Notes: generated from the letters alone by a model not told the origin. A stretch of DNA of 64,000 nucleotides from Firmicutes bacterium UBA2116 (GCA_002331025.1 DCYG01000027.1:1-64000); one strand, 5' to 3'; numbered from the stretch's first letter, positions 24,918 through 33,706 are shown. Made by a program: numbers and translations.

Positions 24918-26294
24918 ATGATAAGAGAGTATAAGACGATATCAGAGGTAGCAGGACCTTTAATGCTTGTTAAAAATGTTGAAAATGTATCATACGATGA
25001 ACTTGGTGTTATTGAGCTTCCTAACGGCGAAACAAGAAGCTGCAGGGTTCTTGAAATTAATGGAAGCAATGCGTTGGTACAGCTTTTCGAAAGCTCTGCG
25101 GGAATAAATCTTGCGGAAAGTAAGGTTAAATTCTTAGGGAGAGGAATGGAATTAGCAGTTTCATACGATATGCTTGGACGTGTATTTGACGGTCTTGGAA
25201 GACCTATCGATAACGGTCCGGCTATAATTCCCGAGAAAAGACTGGACATTGCAGGACTTCCTATGAATCCGTCAGCTCGTGACTATCCGGATGAATTTAT
25301 ACAAACAGGAGTATCTGCAATAGACGGATTAAATACATTGGTCAGAGGTCAAAAGCTTCCTATATTCTCCGGATCCGGTTTGCCTCATGCCGATTTAGCG
25401 GCGCAAATTGCACGTCAGTCAAAGGTTTTAGGTACTGATTCCAAGTTTGCGGTTGTATTTGCGGCTATAGGTATAACATACGAAGAAGCAGACTTCTTTA
25501 TTTCAGACTTCAGAAAAACAGGCGCTATCGACAGAACAGTATTGTTTATGAATTTGGCAGACGACCCTGCGATCGAGCGTATATCTACTCCTCGTATGGC
25601 ACTTACGGCAGCAGAATTTCTTGCCTTTGATAAGGGAATGCATGTGCTTGTTATATTGACAGATATAACAAACTATGCGGAGGCATTGCGTGAGGTATCC
25701 GCTGCACGTAAAGAAGTACCCGGAAGACGTGGATATCCGGGTTACTTATATACCGACTTGGCAACACTGTATGAAAGAGCAGGCAGAAAGAGAGATATAG
25801 AGGGTTCAATTACAATGATTCCTATCTTAACGATGCCTGAAGACGATAAAACACATCCTATTCCGGACTTGACAGGATACATCACAGAAGGCCAGATAAT
25901 TCTTTCCCGTGAATTATACAGAAAGAATATTAAGCCGCCTATAGATGTTCTTCCATCATTGTCACGTTTAAAGGATAAAGGTATAGGAAGAGGGAAGACC
26001 AGAGAAGATCATTCGGACGTATTGAACCAGCTTTTTGCGGCATATGCGAGAGGTAAAGAAGCAAAAGAACTTATGGCTATACTAGGTGAGGCAGCTCTTT
26101 CCGATGCAGATAAATTTTATGCAAAATTTGCTGACGAATTTGAAAGGAAATATGTTTCTCAAGGCTATGAAACAAACAGGTCAATTGAAGAAACATTGAC
26201 TATAGGCTGGGATTTATTGACGCTTTTACCAAAGAGCGAATTAAAACGTATAAGAGACGAATATCTTGAAAAATACTATCCCAAAAATGAATAA
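24918..26294 (+). CDS. ntpB: V-type ATPase non-catalytic subunit B
   Basis: The 458-residue regulatory partner of subunit A. As expected it lacks a standard P-loop: IFSGSGLPHADLAAQIARQ replaces it. Other family landmarks are AAIGITYEEADFF, DPAIERISTPRMALTAAEFLA and PGRRGYPGYLYTDLA. The ATG at 24918 follows AAGGAGGTTGAATAGT, one base after the ntpA stop, so upstream in-frame starts within ntpA are not needed. Confidence 0.97.
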   Translation: MIREYKTISEVAGPLMLVKNVENVSYDELGVIELPNGETRSCRVLEINGSNALVQLFESSAGINLAESKVKFLGRGMELAVSYDMLGRVFDGLGRPIDNGPAIIPEKRLDIAGLPMNPSARDYPDEFIQTGVSAIDGLNTLVRGQKLPIFSGSGLPHADLAAQIARQSKVLGTDSKFAVVFAAIGITYEEADFFISDFRKTGAIDRTVLFMNLADDPAIERISTPRMALTAAEFLAFDKGMHVLVILTDITNYAEALREVSAARKEVPGRRGYPGYLYTDLATLYERAGRKRDIEGSITMIPILTMPEDDKTHPIPDLTGYITEGQIILSRELYRKNIKPPIDVLPSLSRLKDKGIGRGKTREDHSDVLNQLFAAYARGKEAKELMAILGEAALSDADKFYAKFADEFERKYVSQGYETNRSIEETLTIGWDLLTLLPKSELKRIRDEYLEKYYPKNE

Positions 26295-26312
26295 AACGAG
26301 GGGTGAAAAGTT

Positions 26313-27005
26313 ATGGCAAGGTTAAATGTAAATCCGACCAGAATGGTATTAACCTCTCTGAAAAAGCGTTTGAAGGTGGCTGTCAAGGGTCATAAAATGC
26401 TTAAGGATAAACGTGATGAGCTTATGAAACAATTTTTGGAGCTTGCCAGAGAAAACAAAAGCTTGCGTGAACAGGTGGAATCGTATTTGAACAATGTTTA
26501 TTCAAACTTTGTAATTGCAAGTGCGGTTATGTCGACGGAAGTTTTAGAGGAAGCACTGATGTACCCTAAACAGGGGGTAGCAATCGATGTTGCAAACAAA
26601 AATGTTATGAGCGTTGATGTTCCGGTATTTGACTTTAAAACTACAACCGATGATGCTTCAAATATTTATCCTTATGGTTTTGCCAATACTTCAGCTGAGC
26701 TTGATAATGCCATTGAAAATCAATTTAAAATTTTTCCTGAACTGTTGAAATTAGCTGCTGTGGAAAAGGAAGTACAGCTTCTTGCGGCAGAGATAGAAAA
26801 AACCAGAAGAAGGGTTAATGCCCTCGAATACGTTATGATTCCTCAATTCCAGGAAACAATCAAGTATATTCAAATGAAGCTTGATGAAAATGAAAGAGGT
26901 AATCAGACGAGGTTGATGAAGGTCAAGGACATGATGCTTCAGGAAATCATTGAGGAAAAACAGGCAAATACCAATGCTGCCCTCGATGAGTACAGTCAAA
27001 AATGA
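26313..27005 (+). CDS. ntpD: V-type ATPase subunit D (central shaft)
   Basis: A 230-residue protein whose N- and C-terminal thirds form the antiparallel coiled coil of the rotor. The family start LNVNPTRMVLTSLKKRLKVA and the C-terminal EKTRRRVNALEYVMIPQF are both clear. It ends the operon in the standard place after A and B, and a strong hairpin follows its stop. Confidence 0.96.
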   Translation: MARLNVNPTRMVLTSLKKRLKVAVKGHKMLKDKRDELMKQFLELARENKSLREQVESYLNNVYSNFVIASAVMSTEVLEEALMYPKQGVAIDVANKNVMSVDVPVFDFKTTTDDASNIYPYGFANTSAELDNAIENQFKIFPELLKLAAVEKEVQLLAAEIEKTRRRVNALEYVMIPQFQETIKYIQMKLDENERGNQTRLMKVKDMMLQEIIEEKQANTNAALDEYSQK

Positions 27006-27012
27006 TAAAAAT

Positions 27013-27049
27013 ACTAAAGCCGCTTTGCAGTTTAGCAAAGCGGCTTTAG
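27013..27049. terminator. Shared terminator between the V-ATPase operon and perR
   Basis: CTAAAGCCGCTTTGC and GCAAAGCGGCTTTAG form a perfect 15-base stem around AGTTTA... The plus side has only a short T-rich tail; on the minus strand the stem is followed by TATTTTTA. It likely serves both convergent operons. Confidence 0.8.
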
Positions 27050-27056
27050 CTTGTTA

Positions 27057-27455
27057 TTACTCTTGATTCTGAAGGTTTTGCATGCAATCCGGACAAAGCC
27101 CTTCAAATACTGTTCTGTGAAAATTAATTTTAAATCCGGTATACTCTTCTATTAAATTATCAAGCTCAGCCTTGTATGGCAGCGGTGAATCACACAGTGC
27201 GCCGCAGTTGGTGCACATGATGTGATCATGAGGTTCAGTTCGCCAGTCAAACCGATCTGCTCCGGCAGTCTTGAGATGTTTAATTTCACTGCTTTCTGCC
27301 AATATATTCAGGTTGCGGTAGACGGTTCCGCGGCTTATCTTGGGATTTTTAGTTCTCAAATCCAAGTACAGCTGATCTGCTGTAGGATGGTCTTTTCGTC
27401 CCAGTACGGCATTCAATACAGTCTGCCGTTGTTTTGTGTTTCTTAATTGCTTCAT
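27057..27455 (-). CDS. perR: Peroxide-sensing Fur-family repressor, PerR type
   Basis: A 132-residue Fur-family regulator. The winged helix is seen in NTKQRQTVLNAV and ISRGTVYRNLNIL. The regulatory metal ligands fit PerR: H23, D70, H76, H78 and D89; the Asp at the last place, rather than the Glu of Fur, is the PerR mark, and spacings to H76 equal those of B. subtilis PerR. Structural Zn is held by C81-x2-C84 and C121-x2-C124. It lies 26 bases downstream of catalase on the same strand, so it is probably co-transcribed and regulates that unit by Fe/Mn-bound repression that H2O2 relieves. Confidence 0.9.
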   Translation of the reverse strand: MKQLRNTKQRQTVLNAVLGRKDHPTADQLYLDLRTKNPKISRGTVYRNLNILAESSEIKHLKTAGADRFDWRTEPHDHIMCTNCGALCDSPLPYKAELDNLIEEYTGFKINFHRTVFEGLCPDCMQNLQNQE

Positions 27456-27481
27456 GAAGAATGCTACCTTCCTTGAGTATT

Positions 27482-29023
27482 TTACATATTTTCCGACAGT
27501 GCAGCTTCGTCCATATCTTCTGACATTGTAGCTTCAATCAGACCACGGTTGTCAAGCTTTGAAAGCTCTTTTACCTTTTCAATATCAAGACCGAGAGCAT
27601 CTGTCATTCTCTGTCCGTATTCCATGTCTGCCAGATAGCAATGAACGGCATGACGATATTTTATATTTTTTGTTACGGGAGCTATGTCGGCTGCAGTGTT
27701 GCTTATAAGAAGCTGTTTTTTATCTTCTGCAAGAATTCTCCATAGATTTCCTCCGGCTCTGAAATTATCATCGGTAGGGTCGTCCTTAGGATCGTATCTC
27801 CACATAGCACCTTCTATTTCAAGAGGAGGTTCAGATACTTCCGGCTGAGCAGTCCAATATCCGTAGCTGTTAGGATGATATGCCGGGGTGCTTCCATAGT
27901 TACCGTCTGTGCGCATTGCACCGTCACGGTGATATTCGTTAACATCAACGCGTGCACGGTTAACGGGGATGTGATTGTGGTTTACACCCAGGCGGTAACG
28001 CTGAGCATCTCCGTAAGAAAACAGTCTTCCCTGAAGGAAACGGTCCGGAGAGAAGCCGATGCCCGGAACAACGTGTGCAGGAGTGAAAGCAGCCTGCTCT
28101 ACCTCTGCAAAATAATTTTCAGGATTACGATTAAGTTCAAGAACACCTACTTCGATCAGAGGGAATTCCTTATGAGGCCATATTTTTGTAATGTCAAATG
28201 GGTTTTCATAGTGACTTTTAGCCTGCTCTTCTGTCATTATCTGTACATACATTGTCCAGCGTGGATAATCCTTGTTTTCAATGGCTTCGTACAGATCTTT
28301 TCCGTGATGCTCTCTGTCCATTCCGTTAATTTCAGCTGCTTCTTCATTCGTGAGACATTTAATTCCCTGCTGGGTATGCAGATGGAATTTACACCACACT
28401 CTTTCGTTTTTTGCATTGTAAAAACTGAAAGTATGCTCGCCAAATACGTGCATATGGCGGAAAGAAGCAGGAATTCCACGGTCTGACATGACGATGGTAC
28501 GCTGATGGAATGTTTCAGGCAGCAGTGTCCAGAAATCCCAGTTATTCTGTGCAGAGCGCCTTCCGGTGCGTGGGTCACGTTTAACGGCTCTGTTCAAGTC
28601 CGAAAAGTTATGTACATCACGTATGAAGAATGTGGGGGTATTATTTCCTACCAAATCCCAGTTACCTTCTTCGGTGTAGAATTTGCATGCAAATCCGCGG
28701 ATATCTCTTTCGCAGTCTGCCGCGCCGCGTTCACCGGCTACGGTCGAAAAACGTACAAAGACATCTGTCTTTGCTCCCGGCTGAAGTACTTTGGCCTTGG
28801 TGAACTGTGAAATGTCACCGGTTACAGTGAAATCGCCGTAAGCTCCCCAGCCCTTGGCATGCATTCTGCGTTCCGGAATAACCTCGCGGTTGAAGTGGGC
28901 CATTTTTTCCATCAGCCACACATCCTGCATAACCACGGGACCCCTCGGACCTGCAGTTATGGAATTTTCATTGTCGGCAACAGGAGCACCGACCTCATTT
29001 GTTAATTTTTTGTATTGATCCAT
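27482..29023 (-). CDS. katA: Monofunctional haem catalase
   Basis: Breaks down H2O2 to water and oxygen in the cytoplasm. At 513 residues it is a small-subunit clade-3 type catalase. The distal His is in RRMHAKGWGAYG (H55), the distal Asn in DLVGNNTPTFFIRD, and the proximal haem Tyr in RLFSYGDAQRYRLG. SITAGPRGPVVMQD at the N-terminus and GIGFSPDRFLQGRLF are standard. AAAGGAGTATATT precedes the ATG. The gene is more GC-rich than its neighbours and has fewer A-ending codons, so acquisition by transfer is possible. Two membrane-protein genes precede it on the same strand. Confidence 0.97.
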   Translation of the reverse strand: MDQYKKLTNEVGAPVADNENSITAGPRGPVVMQDVWLMEKMAHFNREVIPERRMHAKGWGAYGDFTVTGDISQFTKAKVLQPGAKTDVFVRFSTVAGERGAADCERDIRGFACKFYTEEGNWDLVGNNTPTFFIRDVHNFSDLNRAVKRDPRTGRRSAQNNWDFWTLLPETFHQRTIVMSDRGIPASFRHMHVFGEHTFSFYNAKNERVWCKFHLHTQQGIKCLTNEEAAEINGMDREHHGKDLYEAIENKDYPRWTMYVQIMTEEQAKSHYENPFDITKIWPHKEFPLIEVGVLELNRNPENYFAEVEQAAFTPAHVVPGIGFSPDRFLQGRLFSYGDAQRYRLGVNHNHIPVNRARVDVNEYHRDGAMRTDGNYGSTPAYHPNSYGYWTAQPEVSEPPLEIEGAMWRYDPKDDPTDDNFRAGGNLWRILAEDKKQLLISNTAADIAPVTKNIKYRHAVHCYLADMEYGQRMTDALGLDIEKVKELSKLDNRGLIEATMSEDMDEAALSENM

Positions 29024-29075
29024 AATATACTCCTTTCTGTTTTTTATATATCAATCGCGTCTATGCGCGTATGAT

Positions 29076-29732
29076 TCATAGGTTCATAAACATAATAAGC
29101 ATCCATATATAGGCACATGTTTTGGGCAGCATCAGCATTCCGATTTTCGGGTTGATATTGGACCACAGCACAACAGGAATATAAAATGCAAAACTCAGTG
29201 CTATGGCAAACCACATGCTGCTAAAGACCGAAACTGATACGGCATTTGAGCCAAAGAGTATCATAACTGCAGCACCAAGCATCATGAATGGGATATTTCT
29301 GTAAATTCCCCAAATTACCGGAGGGTGTTCATAAAGCCAGCGATTTTGTGGGAAAAGACACAGCAGTATTCGAATAATTGCAAGTCCGTAAATAATGTAT
29401 TTCCAGATTGGGCTTATATGGGGAGAAAACAGCATAATTCCTATTTCCCAAAGTAAAATATAGAAAATTGTCATTGTAACAGAGGTTATTAATTTTCCAA
29501 TTCCCATGGCGCGGACAAATTTATGTTCCTGAGCCGTAAGGATGGCAACTATTCTCGGTATAAGATGAAAGGCATCTCCTCCCACCAGCAGTAAGGATGT
29601 AATTCCGGTAAGGAATTTCACCTGAGAATGTCCTGTACTGACAAGATATATGCCTATTGACAGTGCTGACGACATGTAAATAATATCAAAATACACTTCT
29701 GCCAGACCGAAGACACGTTTACGCTCTTTCAT
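29076..29732 (-). CDS. Integral membrane protein of unknown function
   Basis: A 218-residue protein with about six or seven hydrophobic segments and short basic loops (start MKERKRVFGLAEVYFDIIY, then alternating segments to LMFMNL). I do not recognise the family. Conserved-looking features are a GGDAFHLIPR loop between segments two and three with a His-Arg pair, and PQNRWLYEHPP. Its start overlaps the DUF454 stop by 4 bases behind GGGAGATTATAAGCC, and catalase follows after 52 bases, so the three genes and perR look like one operon. A role linked to oxidative stress is inferred from position only. Confidence 0.7.
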   Translation of the reverse strand: MKERKRVFGLAEVYFDIIYMSSALSIGIYLVSTGHSQVKFLTGITSLLLVGGDAFHLIPRIVAILTAQEHKFVRAMGIGKLITSVTMTIFYILLWEIGIMLFSPHISPIWKYIIYGLAIIRILLCLFPQNRWLYEHPPVIWGIYRNIPFMMLGAAVMILFGSNAVSVSVFSSMWFAIALSFAFYIPVVLWSNINPKIGMLMLPKTCAYIWMLIMFMNL

Positions 29733-30157
29733 GGCTTATAATCTCCCTTTGGTTTTGATATCGCTAATATATGTAAGGTCACGCAAATACCTATAACCGT
29801 TTCCAAAATTACAAGCCAGAGTTTTCCTACTATGAACATGGAAATAATCAGCATGCTCCACAAATAGGTCAGACTTGAAATAACAGTCTTGCGAGATAAT
29901 CCCTGTCGACTTTTATAATTTTCAAAATATTCACGGAATACACGTATTTTTAGAACTTGTGCTCTGAGTTTAGGAGTGCCGGACAAACACCCTATACCTG
30001 CCAGTACAAAAGGAGTGGTGGGCAGTACCGGTAGAAATATACCGATAAATCCAAGCAACAGAAGTATGAGACCGAATATTGTAAGTAAAATAACACGTAT
30101 TTGTATAATACCACCTCCACAATTGATAATAGGATTAATTACTAATAAGAATATCAT
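29729..30157 (-). CDS. DUF454 (YbaN-like) inner-membrane protein
   Basis: A small membrane protein of the YbaN/DUF454 family, with the signature GLILLLLGFIGIFLPVLPTTPFVL and a cytoplasmic loop FREYFENYKSRQGLSRK before two further membrane segments. Function of the family is unknown. The start is unclear: the only ATG in frame, at 30157, lies inside the predicted -10 box (30153-30158) and has no binding site, whereas a strong GGAGGTGG at 30111-30118 is followed only by ATT (30109), ATA (30106) and ATA (30100) in frame. The protein may therefore begin at a rare codon near 30106. First gene of the catalase-perR unit. Confidence 0.75.
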   Translation of the reverse strand: MIFLLVINPIINCGGGIIQIRVILLTIFGLILLLLGFIGIFLPVLPTTPFVLAGIGCLSGTPKLRAQVLKIRVFREYFENYKSRQGLSRKTVISSLTYLWSMLIISMFIVGKLWLVILETVIGICVTLHILAISKPKGDYKP

Positions 30158-30181
30158 ATAAAATAATTATGCATTTGTCAA
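30153..30181 (-). promoter_or_regulatory. Promoter of the DUF454-membrane protein-katA-perR unit
   Basis: On the minus strand TTGACA (30181-30176), a 17-base spacer and TATGAT (30158-30153). It is followed by CTTATTAGTAATTAA, an AT palindrome that loosely resembles a Per/Fur box (TTATAATNATTATAA); the match is weak and given only as a candidate. Confidence 0.6.
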
Positions 30182-30207
30182 TAATAATTTTCAAAGTAAT
30201 TTTTAGC

Positions 30208-30251
30208 TTGACAAATTTAACGCTTATCTATATACTTTGAGTATCAAATAA
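30208..30251 (+). promoter_or_regulatory. Promoter with FabT-like operator before the FabK-family gene
   Basis: TTGACA, a 17-base spacer, TATACT, then CTTTGAGTATCAAATA overlapping the -10 end. The inner TTTGA-GTA-TCAAA is a good dyad, close to the FabT consensus. Hexamers, spacer length and operator position are the same as at 12410-12453. Confidence 0.7.
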
Positions 30252-30278
30252 ATTGATTTATAAAGCATTGGAGAAAAA

Positions 30279-31322
30279 ATGGAACTGAAAGAATTAAGAA
30301 TAGGTGATTTAATTGCTAAGATTCCAATTATCCAAGGAGGTATGGGTATTGGTGTATCCTTATCAAGCTTAGCATCTGCCGTAGCTAATGAAGGTGGTAT
30401 AGGAACCATATCAGGAGTACAGATCGGATTCAGAGAACCGGATTTTGCAACGAATCCGATAGAGGCAAATTTAAGAGCTATTGGCAAGGAAATACGAAAG
30501 GCAAGAGAAAAAACGAAGGGTATTATAGCCATGAACATAATGGCTGCCATTACCAATTATGAACTTTATGTAAAGAAAGCAGTAGAAGAAAAGATAGATT
30601 TAATCATTTCAGGGGCAGGACTTCCTTTGGCACTGCCTAAATTGGTTAAAGGAACATCAACTAAAATTGTTCCTATAGTATCATCTGCAAAGGCAGCAAA
30701 GGTAATAATAAAAAGCTATTTAAAGCACGACAGATTACCTGACGCTATCGTAGTTGAGGGACCGTTAGCAGGCGGCCATTTAGGATTTAAAATGGATGAA
30801 ATGCTTGAAAATAAGTGTATGGCTTTGAAGGATATTGTAAAGGAAGTTAAGGAATTAATCGGAAGCTTTGAAGCGGAATATAATTTTAAAATTCCTGTGA
30901 TTGCAGCAGGAGGAATCAGATCAAAAGAAGATTTAAAAGAGCTCAGTGAGGCAGGTGCCGATGGATTTCAAGTTGCAAGCCTGTTTGTACCTACGGTGGA
31001 ATGTGATGCTGATGACAAATTCAAATTGGCCTATATTAATGCTGCTGAAGATGATGAAATGATTATAAAAAGTCCGGTGGGAATGCCTGCCAGAGCAATC
31101 AGGACAAATTTTCTTACAGAATCAATGGTTAGCGGAAACAAGGCAAGTAAGTGCTACAGATGTTTACCGGGATGTAATCCCGCATCCATTCCTTACTGTA
31201 TATCAGCCGGCTTAATAGATGCGGTAGAAGGAAGAGACGGGTTGATATTTGCAGGTGCTAACTTAAAAGGTGTAAATAAGTTAACAACAGTTAAGGAAGT
31301 AATTAACAATTTAATAGGATAA
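30279..31322 (+). CDS. FabK/nitronate monooxygenase family flavoprotein
   Basis: A 347-residue FMN TIM-barrel enzyme. N-terminal IPIIQGGMGIGVSLSSLASA and IAAGGIRSKEDLKEL with GADGFQVASLF form the FMN site; EGPLAGGHLG carries the His found in nitronate monooxygenases and FabK. A C-terminal Cys cluster (CYRCLPGCNPASIPYC, about residues 288-303) is not present in the FabK at 12869 and may bind metal or form disulfides. The shared FabT-like promoter points to lipid metabolism, either a second enoyl reductase or an accessory reductase, rather than nitroalkane detoxification. TTGGAGAAAAA precedes the ATG. Monocistronic, closed by a terminator. Confidence 0.82.
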   Translation: MELKELRIGDLIAKIPIIQGGMGIGVSLSSLASAVANEGGIGTISGVQIGFREPDFATNPIEANLRAIGKEIRKAREKTKGIIAMNIMAAITNYELYVKKAVEEKIDLIISGAGLPLALPKLVKGTSTKIVPIVSSAKAAKVIIKSYLKHDRLPDAIVVEGPLAGGHLGFKMDEMLENKCMALKDIVKEVKELIGSFEAEYNFKIPVIAAGGIRSKEDLKELSEAGADGFQVASLFVPTVECDADDKFKLAYINAAEDDEMIIKSPVGMPARAIRTNFLTESMVSGNKASKCYRCLPGCNPASIPYCISAGLIDAVEGRDGLIFAGANLKGVNKLTTVKEVINNLIG

Positions 31323-31328
31323 AATGTA

Positions 31329-31363
31329 AGACAGATGTGTATATTAATACATATCTGTCTTTT
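31329..31363 (+). terminator. Terminator after the FabK-family gene
   Basis: AGACAGATGTGTAT and ATACATATCTGTCT form a long stem followed by TTT. A second AGACAGATATGTATTA just downstream (31369-31384) repeats the arm and could form an alternative pairing. Confidence 0.75.
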
Positions 31364-31463
31364 GATTGCAGACAGATATGTATTAACGAATAATGTTTAA
31401 ATTTGAAGATTGTTAATAAAGTGACAACGTTAACATTTTTACATTTATCGCTATTATTTATGC

Positions 31464-31492
31464 TTGACTTTATGTAATCCTGCAATTATACT
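31464..31492 (+). promoter_or_regulatory. Promoter of putP
   Basis: TTGACT, a 17-base spacer and TATACT. The start codon is 55 bases downstream. Confidence 0.7.
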
Positions 31493-31546
31493 TATATAAA
31501 TATCTTGCCGAAAAAAAGGCTGGAAAATATATAAGGAGGTTGGTTA

Positions 31547-33121
31547 ATGAGTGGAGAAACCTTACAAGTATTTATAACCATGGTAATTTACATGTCAGTA
31601 GTAATCGTCATCGGATTGTATTTTGCAAAGCGCTCAAATGAAAGCAGTGATAACTTCTTCTTAGGGGGAAGAACTATAGGTCCTTGGGTATCTGCGTTAA
31701 GCGCTGCGTCCTCTGACATGAGTGGATGGCTGTTAATGGGGCTTCCAGGCGTAGCGTATTGGTACGGTCTTAGTGATGCTGTCTGGACAGCTATTGGTCT
31801 TGCAGCAGGAACAATTATTAACTGGATATGGGTTGCAAGAAGGCTTCGAAGATATTCTGTAGTAGCCGGCAACTCAATTACATTGCCTGAATTCTTCAGC
31901 AATCGTTTTAAAGATACAAAAAAGATACTTCTAACTCTTACTGCATTATGGATTTTGGTATTTTTCGTTGTTTATGCATCCAGTTGTTTTGTAACAGTTG
32001 GCAAGCTTTTTAGTACATTATTTGGACTACCATACATTTCAATGATGATTTTAGGTGCAGCATTTGTTTTATTTTATACCACAGTTGGTGGTTTCTTGGC
32101 AGAAACTGCATCTGATACTATGCAAGCTTCTATAATGATTTTAGCGTTATCTATGGTTTTAATCGTGGGGACATCGGCAGCAGGTGGAATGTCTCAAGTT
32201 ATAAGTAATGCAAAATCAATACCCGGATTTTTTGAATTTTTTGGAATTGCATCACCGACAGTTGTAGATGGAGTACAGCAGGCTCAAAATGGGGCTCCAT
32301 TGTTTGGCGGAGCAGGTAAATATGGATTCTATACTATTTTGTCAACCTTAGCATGGGGACTTGGCTACTTTGGAATGCCGCATGTATTGTTGAGATTCAT
32401 GGCTATAAGAGATGAAAAGGAAATTAAAGTTTCATCTACAATAGCCGGAGTATGGGTTGTAATTTCTTTATTTGCTGCAGTTATGATAGGTATTATAGGA
32501 AGAGCATTATTCCCGACAGATTTAACAACCGCCGGAGCGGCTGAAACTATATTTATAGTATCGGCGCAAACGTTATTCAACCCGATTTTTGCAGGTCTTG
32601 CTATGGCAGGTATTCTTGCGGCAACTATCAGTTCTGCTGATTCATACTTGCTTATAGGAGCATCAGCATTTTCTAAGAATATTTATCAAGGACTTTTCAA
32701 AAAAGATGCTACAGATAAACAGGTTATGATAATAACCAGAATAATACTTCTTACAATAACTGCAATTGGTATTTTTATAGCACTTGATGAAAACAGTGTT
32801 ATATTTACAATTGTATCTTTTGCCTGGGCAGGATTAGGAGCTACATTTGGTCCTCTTATGTTATTCTCCTTGTTCTGGAAGAGAACATCAAAAGAAGGAG
32901 CAATTGCCGGTATGGTAGCAGGCGGAGTTATGGTGTTTATATGGAAACTTCTTCTTAGACCTATGGGAGGAATATTTGGAGTATATGAATTATTACCTGC
33001 ATTTATTTTCTCATGTTTAGTAATCTACTTTGTATCAAAGGTAACTCCAGAACCTCCGAAAGAAATACAAGAAGAATTTGAATTGGTTCAGTCCGATAAA
33101 TCAATTAACAATATTGTATAA
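31547..33121 (+). CDS. putP: Sodium/proline symporter
   Basis: A 524-residue transporter of the solute:sodium symporter family. About 13 membrane segments are visible. PutP-like landmarks are FFLGGRTIGPWVSALSAASSDMSGWL at the start of segments 1-2 (shown here as the sodium-site Ala-Ser region), PGVAYWYGL, TLPEFFSNRF and the segment-8 ISSADSYLLIGASAF, where Ser-Ser contributes to Na+ binding. Proline is the likely substrate, serving osmoprotection or Stickland-type fermentation. Use of Na+ agrees with the Na+-type V-ATPase. It has its own promoter and terminator; GGAGGTTGGTTA precedes the start. Confidence 0.93.
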   Translation: MSGETLQVFITMVIYMSVVIVIGLYFAKRSNESSDNFFLGGRTIGPWVSALSAASSDMSGWLLMGLPGVAYWYGLSDAVWTAIGLAAGTIINWIWVARRLRRYSVVAGNSITLPEFFSNRFKDTKKILLTLTALWILVFFVVYASSCFVTVGKLFSTLFGLPYISMMILGAAFVLFYTTVGGFLAETASDTMQASIMILALSMVLIVGTSAAGGMSQVISNAKSIPGFFEFFGIASPTVVDGVQQAQNGAPLFGGAGKYGFYTILSTLAWGLGYFGMPHVLLRFMAIRDEKEIKVSSTIAGVWVVISLFAAVMIGIIGRALFPTDLTTAGAAETIFIVSAQTLFNPIFAGLAMAGILAATISSADSYLLIGASAFSKNIYQGLFKKDATDKQVMIITRIILLTITAIGIFIALDENSVIFTIVSFAWAGLGATFGPLMLFSLFWKRTSKEGAIAGMVAGGVMVFIWKLLLRPMGGIFGVYELLPAFIFSCLVIYFVSKVTPEPPKEIQEEFELVQSDKSINNIV

Positions 33122-33154
33122 TTACTATCTTATAAAATACAAAATTAAATAAAA

Positions 33155-33207
33155 ATGAGAGATATAGTCTGATGTGAACTGCTTCAGATAATATCTCTCA
33201 TTTTTTT
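33155..33207 (+). terminator. Terminator of putP
   Basis: ATGAGAGATAT and ATATCTCTCAT pair across a 30-base loop, followed by seven Ts. Confidence 0.8.
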
Positions 33208-33213
33208 ATCAGA

Positions 33214-33540
33214 CTATTTATCCTCCAAGGCATCGAGAAAAAGGTTAAGGATACGGTATTGGTTGGGACGCAGATATCGATAACGGTTTACTAACGTCTG
33301 CTCGTCCGAGCTAAGATCATATTCTTTTACCGCCTTCGGCTTATGGCGAATATCGGTGCGACCGAGCAGAAAATCTACCGACACATCAAAATAATCTGCG
33401 TACTTGTGCAGTGTTTCAATATTCGGTTGGTAACCGCCCGTTTCATAATTTTGAATTTGTGATTGTGCAATATCAAATTCATCTGCCAGCTTTTGCTGAC
33501 TCAATTTTCTTTCCTCACGCAATAAGCGAAGATTATACAT
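33214..33540 (-). CDS. Xre/Cro-C1 family regulator
   Basis: A 108-residue protein with an N-terminal helix-turn-helix of the HTH_3 type: LRLLREERKLSQQKLADEF, then IAQSQIQNYETGGYQPNIETLHKYADYF (split in text here only), ending VSVDFLLGRTD. The C-terminal 40 residues are charged and helical, perhaps for dimerisation. GGGAGGTACCATAAA precedes the ATG. It is divergent from the large LuxR gene, and a 15-base inverted repeat flanks the shared promoter region, so autoregulation is likely. Confidence 0.88.
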   Translation of the reverse strand: MYNLRLLREERKLSQQKLADEFDIAQSQIQNYETGGYQPNIETLHKYADYFDVSVDFLLGRTDIRHKPKAVKEYDLSSDEQTLVNRYRYLRPNQYRILNLFLDALEDK

Positions 33541-33569
33541 TTTATGGTACCTCCCTGTTAATATATTTT

Positions 33570-33632
33570 AACAAGTTTATCTTATATTATACAAAAAGCT
33601 GGACTTATTATTTGTAATAAGGTAAACTTGTT
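33570..33632. promoter_or_regulatory. Paired operators in the xre-luxR divergent gap
   Basis: AACAAGTTTATCTTA (33570-33584) and its inverted mate TAAGGTAAACTTGTT (33618-33632) differ at one base. Between them, read on the minus strand, lies TATAAT with AT-rich sequence before it, the likely xre promoter. The sites are about 48 bases apart centre to centre, which would allow a loop or side-by-side binding on one DNA face. Confidence 0.65.
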
Positions 33633-33706
33633 TTTAGTAAAAAGATAATCTGATTAAGATATTGAAATTTTAAAATGATGATTTCTCGTGAGAATGGAGG
33701 AATTTA

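Noticed and set aside
27875..28486. 203-residue frame antisense to katA
   Set aside because: Lies entirely inside the catalase gene, has low-complexity composition and no family resemblance; a shadow frame.
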